Assembly: GCA_044433115.1 (NCBI GenBank)
Contig: JAWXTY010000047.1
Coordinates: forward strand, 1 to 6,222
Direction: 5' to 3'
Length of the DNA: 6,222 nt
Origin: CAKUIA01 sp044433115
GTDB taxonomy: Bacteria > Verrucomicrobiota > Verrucomicrobiia > Opitutales > Intestinicryptomonadaceae
Shown here: in pieces, positions 1-4,441 of the stretch
Numbering within the stretch: the stretch's first letter is position 1
Layout of the letters: each line of letters starts with the position of its first letter
Translations under genes and position numbers: made by a program
Notes under the pieces: model-generated
Databases searched by the model: none
Told to the model about the DNA's origin: nothing
What the model saw: the letters and a program-made list of their open reading frames with translations, nothing else

Positions 1-199
1 TTATCTTTAATTTTTTTAAAATTAATTTAAATCAACAAAAGGGCAGCTGGGCAAGCAACCAAGACCCTAAGGCAAGCGTACTAATATACAAACGCCAACA
101 AAAACTATGGCTCAAAGCACTGCTTTGTTGCGGGTTTTTAGGGCTGCAAACAAGCCCTAAATGGGGTTTAAGGGGTAAAACCCCTTAGCCTAAATCTTT
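1..199 (+). repeat. Dispersed hairpin-rich repeat, copy A
   Basis: Noncoding element, probably entering the window already truncated at its left end. Bases 1-42 match 2473-2514 of copy B at 40 of 42 positions. This part is the right half of an AT-rich hairpin, with inner arms TTAATTTT (7-14) and AAAATTAA (18-25). A shared GGGCAGCTG follows at 41-49. Three further hairpins come next: CAAAGC/GCTTTG (113-118/122-127), TTTAGGGCT/AGCCCTAAA (137-145/153-161) and TAAGGGGT/ACCCCTTA (169-176/180-187). Copy B has hairpins at the matching places with different bases but intact pairing. The tail after the last stem (CCTAAATCTTT) recurs next to copy C. No transposase or open frame is present. It lies just beyond the uup stop codon. 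It could be a REP/MITE-like element or a structured 3' untranslated region. Confidence 0.75.
137..187 (-). terminator. Possible uup transcription terminator (paired hairpins)
   Basis: Two perfect stems begin 21 bases past the uup stop codon on the minus strand: 8 bp with a 3-base loop (169-187) and 9 bp with a 7-base loop (137-161). Both are GC-rich against an AT-rich background, as expected of a terminator. Neither is followed by a clean U-tract in the minus direction, so termination would be non-canonical. The hairpins belong to repeat copy A, and their primary role may not be termination. Confidence 0.35.
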
Positions 200-207
200 A
201 TTATTTA

Positions 208-2112
208 TTATCCCTCAAGTAACTTTTGTCTTTCTTCTAAATAAGCCCAGCGTTCGAAAAGTTTTTCGTCTTCTGCCTCTAAAGCTTGTATTTCGGCTTG
301 TACGGCTTCGATTTGTTCGGGGTGCTCTCTTAGGAAATTTGTGTCTTGTAGCTTTGAAGATAGCTCTTCGAGCTTGGCTTCAATTTCGTCTATTCTTGGT
401 TGAATGGCTTCAAGTTCCCAGCGTTCTTTGTTTGTAAATTTTTCTTTTTTTTGTGGGGTGAACTTTTTCTTTTCGGGTTTTGGGGATAGTTGCTCAAGTG
501 CAGGCTTTTTGCTGAGTTCTTTGTACCTGAAATATTCATCATAGCCTCCAACTAATTCCTTTATGGAGGAGTCATCTTCGAAGCAGAATACGCCAGTAAC
601 TATGTTGTTTAGGAAATATCTGTCGTGGGATACAAGTAGGATAGAGCCATCAAAGTTCATTAGACAATCTTGGAGGGTGTCCATAGTTTCCATATCCAAG
701 TCGTTGGTAGGTTCGTCGAGTACAAGTAAATTAGCCTTTTTTGTAAACATTTTAGCAAGTAAAAGCCTATTTCTCTCGCCACCAGAAAGCATAGCAATCT
801 CGCCATGGGCTTGCTCTGGACTAAATAGGAACTTTTGCAAATATGATACTACATTTTGCTTATTGCCATTTATTGTAACAAAGTCAGTGCCTTCTCCTAC
901 AAAGTTAAATAGGGTCATTCTTGGGTTTAGCTCTTCTCTAAGTTGGTCAAAATAAGATATTTGCAAATTAGTTCCATATTCGACACTCCCAGTTGTAGGC
1001 TTGAGCTTGCCCAAAATTGCATTTAATAGAGTAGTTTTTCCTACCCCATTTTTGCCAATAATCCCAATCTTGTCGCCCCTATATATAGTAGTTGAAAAAT
1101 TCTTGAATATAGCTTTGTCGCCATAGCTAAAGGAAATATCCTCTAAGCTCATCATCTTCTGCCCACTAAGCATCGTGTCTTGCACTTGTATAGATACACT
1201 GCCAACCTTAGTTCGCCTCTGCTGTCTTATATTACGCAACTTCATCAGCTCCTTAACCCTGCCTTCGTTACGTGTCCTCCTTGCCTTTATCCCTTGCCTA
1301 ATCCACGCTTCCTCTATAGCTAGCTTCTTGTCAAATATAGCGTCTTGTTGCTCCAATGCCCTAAGATAATCGTCTCTCTTGTCTATGAAATCACTAAAGC
1401 CACAATTAAAACTAATAAGTTTCGCCCTATCAATTTCTACAACCCTTGTCGCCAAATTTTCCAAAAATTTCCTATCGTGAGACACAAATACCAATGTAAT
1501 CTTAGAGTTCTTTAAAAAATTTTCCAGCCAAATAACAGAGTCTATATCCAAGTGATTTGTAGGCTCGTCCAACATCAATATATCAGGTCTATCCACCAAT
1601 TGCTTAGCCAACAATATACGTCTCTTCAAACCTGCAGATGCTGTCGACACCTCTAAATCTGCGTCCAACTCCAACTCCTCCAAAGTCTTACTCACCTTCT
1701 TCTCCAAGTTCCAAGCGTCCTCTATGTGGTTTATTCTATCCAAAAGCTCGTCAAACTCACCTTGCAACTCATCGCTATAATCACTATCCAATTTCTTCTG
1801 AAGCTCGTGATACCTAGCCAATAACTCGCCATCTGCCCCCAACGCCTTCGCCACAAAACTATATACACTACTCCTCTCAAAGACTGGCACGTCCTGAGGT
1901 AAATACGCCGCCTTTATCCCCCTCTTCTTCTCAACTAATCCAGCATCTGCCTCATTCACCCCTGCTATAATCTTCAACAACGAAGATTTACCAGACCCAT
2001 TCCTGCCTACCAAGGCTATCATATCACCCTCTGCGATACTCAAATCCACCTCGTCCAACAACACGTTAGTATTATATCTAAAGGAAACTTTACTTAATGA
2101 AATTAATGACAT
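208..2112 (-). CDS. uup: Uup-type ABC-F ATPase
   Basis: This 634-residue soluble protein has two ATP-binding cassettes and no membrane segments. Cassette 1 has Walker A GRNGSGKS (36-43), Walker B with D182/E183 (LMLDEPTNHLD) and switch His212. Cassette 2 has Walker A GKNGVGKT (353-360), signature LSGGE (442-446), D466/E467 and His496. The interdomain linker carries EEAWIRQGIKARRTRNEGR (267-285), nearly the same as the E. coli Uup linker as I remember it. A charged coiled-coil tail (about 560-630) matches the Uup C-terminal domain, and the length is close to E. coli Uup (635). ABC-F proteins act on ribosomes. Uup is also tied to transposon excision and DNA-intermediate processing, and its tail is reported to bind DNA. 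Oddities: the first signature motif reads ASAGL instead of LSGG, and codon choice changes strongly along the gene. The start is the ATG at 2112; no Shine-Dalgarno sequence precedes it. The gene appears monocistronic. Confidence 0.93.
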   Translation of the reverse strand: MSLISLSKVSFRYNTNVLLDEVDLSIAEGDMIALVGRNGSGKSSLLKIIAGVNEADAGLVEKKRGIKAAYLPQDVPVFERSSVYSFVAKALGADGELLARYHELQKKLDSDYSDELQGEFDELLDRINHIEDAWNLEKKVSKTLEELELDADLEVSTASAGLKRRILLAKQLVDRPDILMLDEPTNHLDIDSVIWLENFLKNSKITLVFVSHDRKFLENLATRVVEIDRAKLISFNCGFSDFIDKRDDYLRALEQQDAIFDKKLAIEEAWIRQGIKARRTRNEGRVKELMKLRNIRQQRRTKVGSVSIQVQDTMLSGQKMMSLEDISFSYGDKAIFKNFSTTIYRGDKIGIIGKNGVGKTTLLNAILGKLKPTTGSVEYGTNLQISYFDQLREELNPRMTLFNFVGEGTDFVTINGNKQNVVSYLQKFLFSPEQAHGEIAMLSGGERNRLLLAKMFTKKANLLVLDEPTNDLDMETMDTLQDCLMNFDGSILLVSHDRYFLNNIVTGVFCFEDDSSIKELVGGYDEYFRYKELSKKPALEQLSPKPEKKKFTPQKKEKFTNKERWELEAIQPRIDEIEAKLEELSSKLQDTNFLREHPEQIEAVQAEIQALEAEDEKLFERWAYLEERQKLLEG

Positions 2113-2123
2113 ATAAAAAAATT

Positions 2124-2149
2124 GAAAAAAGAAAAAGGAAAAGGAAAGA
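2124..2149 (-). promoter_or_regulatory. Pyrimidine-rich uup mRNA leader
   Basis: These 26 bases are all purine on the plus strand, so the uup transcript carries an uninterrupted C/U run ending 11 bases before the ATG. It excludes a Shine-Dalgarno sequence. Pyrimidine-rich, unstructured leaders can be ribosome-binding determinants through protein S1 (known from other bacteria); applying that here is inference. Confidence 0.35.
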
Positions 2150-2212
2150 TTTTAGGCAAGGGGCAGTCTTCCCCTTAGACCCCTGACTTAGGGCTGGTTT
2201 CGCCCTAAGAAA
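2145..2212 (-). repeat. Hairpin repeat, inverted partial copy C
   Basis: Read on the minus strand, this segment matches the right part of copy A: stem CTTAGGGC/GCCCTAAG (plus coordinates 2187-2194/2202-2209), a short spacer with a GGGG run, stem AAGGGG/CCCCTT (2158-2163/2171-2176), then a CCTAAAATCTTT tail like CCTAAATCTTT beside copy A. It lacks the AT-rich hairpin and the middle section. It sits in the 5' leader of uup, whereas A and B sit beyond the 3' ends of genes, so here the folded RNA could influence expression of the downstream gene. Confidence 0.65.
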
Positions 2213-2461
2213 TCAACGGTGGCACATATTAAAAAATTTAACATATCCTGATTAAAGTTGCTCTAATTGACTTTCAGTCAAAGTCGTCGCAAAAATCTAT
2301 TGATTAAAGATGAGTTCTAAAAAATAGAATTATTTTGTTTGTTATTTATAGAAGAATTGTTCAAGAGTACAACCCCATTTTGCTCATTAAGAGCAAAACC
2401 TAAAATTTTAAATAAAAATGTAATTAACTCGAAAGAGATACTTCTCTTTCGATGGATGGGG
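2213..2461. other. Noncoding spacer with several hairpins and a possible branched fold
   Basis: I find no convincing gene in this stretch. It holds small perfect hairpins TTGACT/AGTCAA (2267-2281) and TTCTA/TAGAA (2315-2329). It then holds a nested arrangement: CCCCA (2373-2377) can pair with TGGGG (2457-2461), enclosing TTTTGCTC/GAGCAAAA (2378-2385/2391-2398) and TCGAAAGAGA/TCTCTTTCGA (2429-2438/2443-2452). The last is a perfect 10-bp stem with a 4-base loop. Together these could form a three-way junction of about 89 nt. No good promoter was found directly upstream. Confidence 0.4.
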
Positions 2462-2513
2462 CTTTTGTTGAATTATCTTTAATTTTTTCAAAATTAATTT
2501 AATTCAACAAAAG
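2462..2513. repeat. Long AT-rich inverted repeat (left end of copy B)
   Basis: Outer arms CTTTTGTTGAATT (2462-2474) and AATTCAACAAAAG (2501-2513) pair perfectly over 13 bp. Inside them TTAATTTT (2479-2486) and AAAATTAA (2490-2497) pair over 8 bp around a 3-base loop. The fold is nearly symmetric, so it works on either strand. It could serve as a terminator for asd read-through or as the end of the repeat unit. No T-tract follows on either strand. The same right half opens the window at 1-41. Confidence 0.7.
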
Positions 2514-2695
2514 GAAGAGCGGGCAGCTGACTAGCACCCCTAAGAAAACACACTAATCAACAGATACCAACAAAGCTAAATAATGGTATCAAGTGCCTCA
2601 CTTGTTCGGGGGTGCAGGGGGCTGAACAAGCCACCTGCCTCAGGTTTTTAGGACTGAGTAAGTCCTAAATGGGGTTATAGGGGCAAAGCCCCTAA
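2473..2695 (+). repeat. Dispersed hairpin-rich repeat, copy B
   Basis: Direct repeat of copy A in the same orientation. It carries the AT-rich hairpin, GGGCAGCTG (2521-2529), CAAGTG/CACTTG (2590-2595/2599-2604), TTTAGGACT/AGTCCTAAA (2647-2655/2661-2669) and AGGGGC/GCCCCT (2679-2684/2688-2693). Relative to copy A, several stem pairs are changed on both sides, so pairing is kept. It also has extra sequence: AAGAGC near 2515-2520, and an added hairpin GCAGG-g-GGCT / AGCC-a-CCTGC at 2614-2638. It lies beyond the asd stop codon, as copy A lies beyond that of uup. No coding capacity is seen. Confidence 0.75.
2647..2693 (-). terminator. Possible asd transcription terminator (paired hairpins)
   Basis: On the minus strand, 36 bases past the asd stop, a 6-bp GC-rich stem with an AAA/TTT loop (2679-2693) is followed by a perfect 9-bp stem (2647-2669). 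As in copy A there is no adjacent U-tract, so the terminator role is inferred from position and stability only. Confidence 0.35.
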
Positions 2696-2696
2696 T

Positions 2697-2714
2697 TCTA
2701 TCTATCTATCTATC
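2697..2714. repeat. TCTA microsatellite (4.5 units)
   Basis: Four full TCTA units plus TC lie between the last hairpin of copy B and the asd stop codon. They are outside the reading frame, so length changes would not alter Asd but would shift the spacing to the 3' hairpins. Confidence 0.8.
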
Positions 2715-2729
2715 CCTTTTATCTCTCTC

Positions 2730-3728
2730 TTATAATAATTCTGCGATTTGGACAGCATTTAGGGCTGCACCTTTCCAGAGTTGGTCGCCAGTAACCCAGA
2801 AAGATAGACCGTTATCTAGTGCTGAGTCTTTACGAATTCTGCCTACTGCACATTTTTCTTTTCTTTGAGCGAAGAGAGGCATAGGGTATACTTTGTTAGC
2901 AACGTCGTCAACTAATTCTGCACCAGAGAAGTTAGCGATAGCGTCTCTAGCGATTTGAATATCTACGTCTTTTTCGAATTCAGCATTTATGGCAACGCTA
3001 TGGGCACGCATAACTGGAACTCTTACGCAAGTTGTAGAGCATTTTAGGGCAGGCATAGACATAATTTTACGAGATTCGTTAAGCATTTTCATCTCTTCTT
3101 TAGTGTAGCCATTATCTAAGAAAGCGTCTACGTGAGGGATAGCATTGAATGCTATTTGGTAAGGGTAGACTTCGTGAGTTAGTTCTTGGTTATTTGCGTA
3201 TGCTTTAACTTGATTTTCGAGTTCTACCATAGCGGCTACTCCTGTGCCAGATACAGCTTGGTAAGTGGAAGCGAAGAAGCGTTTTAGTCCGAAAGCTTGG
3301 TTTAGCGGGCAAAGAGCCATTAGGGAGATTGCAGTAGTGCAATTTGGGTTAGCGATGATATTTTTGTGGTTGGCGATATCTTTAGCATTTACTTCTGGAA
3401 CGATTAGTGGTACATTATCGTCCATTCTAAAAGCAGAAGAGTTGTCGATAGCTACGCAGTTTCTTTTAGCCGCTTCAGGGACTAGGGCTTGAGAGATTGA
3501 GCCACCAGCACTAAAGATAGCGATGTCTAGGTCTTCAAAAGACTCAGGTTTAGCTTCTTCGATAGTAAATTTTTGCCCATTAGTTTCGACGATTTTTCCA
3601 GCACTTCTAGCAGAAGCCAAGAGGCGTAATTCAGCCATTGGGAAGTTTCTTGCGAAAAGAAGATTTATTAGTTCCTGACCAACAGCACCTGTTGCACCAA
3701 CAATACCTATTTTATAATTTTTGCTCAT
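2730..3728 (-). CDS. asd: Aspartate-semialdehyde dehydrogenase
   Basis: The enzyme reduces L-4-aspartyl phosphate to L-aspartate 4-semialdehyde with NADPH, at the branch point leading to diaminopimelate/lysine, methionine and threonine. It is cytosolic. The 332 residues fit the shorter, non-enterobacterial Asd class. The N-terminal nucleotide-binding loop is GATGAVG (11-17). The active-site Cys130 sits in NPNCTT (127-132). The substrate-binding Arg236 and catalytic His243 lie in RVPVMRAHS (236-244). The conserved stretches FSAGGS (72-77) and STYQAVSGTG (154-163) are present. The C-terminus WKGAALNAVQIAELL is typical. The start (ATG at 3728) gives the expected N-terminus immediately before the Rossmann motif. 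Codons are mainly GAA/AAA/GCT/GTT in the parts inspected, unlike the 5' half of uup, suggesting stronger expression. Its start codon overlaps that of the divergent transpeptidase gene, so its promoter must lie inside that gene. Confidence 0.96.
   Translation of the reverse strand: MSKNYKIGIVGATGAVGQELINLLFARNFPMAELRLLASARSAGKIVETNGQKFTIEEAKPESFEDLDIAIFSAGGSISQALVPEAAKRNCVAIDNSSAFRMDDNVPLIVPEVNAKDIANHKNIIANPNCTTAISLMALCPLNQAFGLKRFFASTYQAVSGTGVAAMVELENQVKAYANNQELTHEVYPYQIAFNAIPHVDAFLDNGYTKEEMKMLNESRKIMSMPALKCSTTCVRVPVMRAHSVAINAEFEKDVDIQIARDAIANFSGAELVDDVANKVYPMPLFAQRKEKCAVGRIRKDSALDNGLSFWVTGDQLWKGAALNAVQIAELL
3692..3718 (+). promoter_or_regulatory. Candidate promoter for the L,D-transpeptidase gene
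   Basis: A perfect -10 hexamer TATAAT (3713-3718) lies inside the asd coding region, with TTGCAC (3692-3697) 15 bases upstream as a short-spaced -35. Transcription would start about 3724-3727, at or just before the ATG at 3727, giving a leaderless or nearly leaderless mRNA. The match could be chance, since these bases also encode Asd residues near Asn4-Tyr5-Lys6. Confidence 0.4.
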
Positions 3729-4275
3729 GAATTTTTTATATGAAGATTTTAATAATTATTGTAACTCATTAAATGTTAAAGTTAGTGAGTATTGCATATT
3801 TGTCTCAATTTACGAGCAAAAACTTTATCTTTTTAAAAATAATTTTTTGCTAGAAAGCTTTGTGGTATCTACATCTTTAGCCCCTGAGAGTTGTATAGAG
3901 AACTCATTTGGGACTCCATTGGGCTTGCATTGCGTGGCAGACAAGATAGGCGAGGGGGAGGATATTGACACTGTATTTGTGGCAAGGAAGGCAGTTGGGA
4001 GGATTTCTGATTATCCTGAAAACGCCCAAAATTTGATAACTACACGTATTATGCGACTTCGTGGATTAGAGCAGGGTAGGAACTTGGGGGGCAACTGCGA
4101 TACCTATAATAGATACGTATATATACACGGCACGAACAAGGTGAGTGAGTTGGGAACTAGATTTTCTAAGGGTTGCGTTGTACTTTCGCCTAAAGATATG
4201 CTAAGACTTTACGATTTAGTAGCAGAAAATACACTAGTATATTTAAAAGGGGGGATTTCTAAAAATTGCTTTTGA
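3727..4275 (+). CDS. YkuD-family L,D-transpeptidase
   Basis: The protein has 182 residues from the ATG at 3727. The YkuD catalytic motif is clear: HGTN with His134, then G143 and SKGC with the nucleophile Cys150 (HGTN...G...SxGC). The N-terminal part (IFVSIYEQKLYLF, VVSTS, GTPLGLH) is the usual opening of this fold. The family forms 3-3 crosslinks between diaminopimelate residues of peptidoglycan or attaches proteins to the wall; the exact reaction here cannot be told. A TTG at 3721 would add two residues. An in-frame stop TAA at 3715-3717 rules out a longer N-terminus. No signal peptide or membrane anchor is visible, which is odd for an enzyme expected outside the cytoplasm. The start codon overlaps the asd start codon by two bases on the other strand. 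No Shine-Dalgarno sequence precedes it. Confidence 0.88.
   Translation: MNFLYEDFNNYCNSLNVKVSEYCIFVSIYEQKLYLFKNNFLLESFVVSTSLAPESCIENSFGTPLGLHCVADKIGEGEDIDTVFVARKAVGRISDYPENAQNLITTRIMRLRGLEQGRNLGGNCDTYNRYVYIHGTNKVSELGTRFSKGCVVLSPKDMLRLYDLVAENTLVYLKGGISKNCF
3758..3763 (-). promoter_or_regulatory. Weak candidate -10 element for asd
   Basis: On the minus strand TACAAT (one mismatch to TATAAT) lies 30 bases upstream of the asd ATG and would give a leader of about 23 nt. No recognisable -35 is present. Some promoter is needed within the transpeptidase gene, because there is no spacer between the two starts. The region is AT-rich, so the match is weak evidence. Confidence 0.2.
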
Positions 4276-4282
4276 TTAGGAA

Positions 4283-4301
4283 ACAAAAATTTTATTTTTG
4301 T
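4283..4301 (+). other. AT-rich hairpin after the transpeptidase stop codon
   Basis: ACAAAAAT (4283-4290) and ATTTTTGT (4294-4301) pair perfectly around a TTT loop, starting 8 bases after the stop. With a single G-C pair it is weak as a terminator by itself, but it may protect the mRNA end. Confidence 0.4.
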
Positions 4302-4312
4302 ATTAATATAAG

Positions 4313-4378
4313 TTGCAATTGCTCTTTTTAGCCTATTTTTGCTTAAATTTTCTTAAAAATAGCTAATTGCCAATTTTT
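4313..4378 (+). terminator. Probable terminator of the L,D-transpeptidase gene
   Basis: TTGCAATTGCT (4313-4323) pairs with AGCTAATTGCCAA (4361-4373) with two single-base bulges. Inside, CTATTTTT (4333-4340) pairs with AAAAATAG (4355-4362), sharing two bases with the outer arm. TTTTT (4374-4378) follows directly. A long stem plus T-run 38 bases past the stop codon fits intrinsic termination, though the stem is AT-rich. It could also be part of the control region of the downstream regulator gene. Confidence 0.45.
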
Positions 4379-4403
4379 AGAAGTCTCCCAAGACAATAAA
4401 AGC

Positions 4404-4432
4404 TTTACAGCATAAGTAATTTTTTCAAATAT
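4404..4432 (+). promoter_or_regulatory. Weak candidate promoter for the response regulator
   Basis: TTTACA (4404-4409) is followed, after 17 bases, by the AT-rich AAATAT (4427-4432) and an overlapping TATATA (4430-4435). Transcription would start just before the ATG at 4442, giving almost no leader. No Shine-Dalgarno sequence is present. No sigma-54 (-24/-12) promoter was seen here. Confidence 0.25.
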
Positions 4433-4441
4433 ATATAAATA

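Noticed and set aside
563..955. 130-codon open frame on the plus strand
   Set aside because: It lies wholly antisense to the second cassette of uup, has no family resemblance, and is explained as a shadow of that coding region.
1175..1369. 64-codon open frame on the plus strand
   Set aside because: Antisense to the conserved uup linker; low-complexity hydrophobic/Cys-rich translation typical of a shadow frame.
2220..2234. TGGCAC resembling the -24 half of a sigma-54 promoter
   Set aside because: The -12 half (TTGC) is absent at the required spacing; the following bases are all A/T.
2267..2295. TTGACT as a -35 promoter element
   Set aside because: No acceptable -10 hexamer occurs 16-18 bases downstream; the bases form a small hairpin instead.
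1..2695. Copies A and B as the ends of an insertion sequence or composite transposon around uup
   Set aside because: They are direct repeats flanking a core housekeeping gene, no transposase is present, and no target-site duplication is visible; their positions just past gene ends suit extragenic repeats better.
3265..3492. 75-codon open frame on the plus strand
   Set aside because: Antisense to the Asd active-site region, no recognisable domain.
3721..3726. TTG at 3721 as the transpeptidase start
   Set aside because: It adds only two residues, has no ribosome-binding site, and the ATG at 3727 fits better with the TATAAT-based start-site prediction. It cannot be fully excluded.
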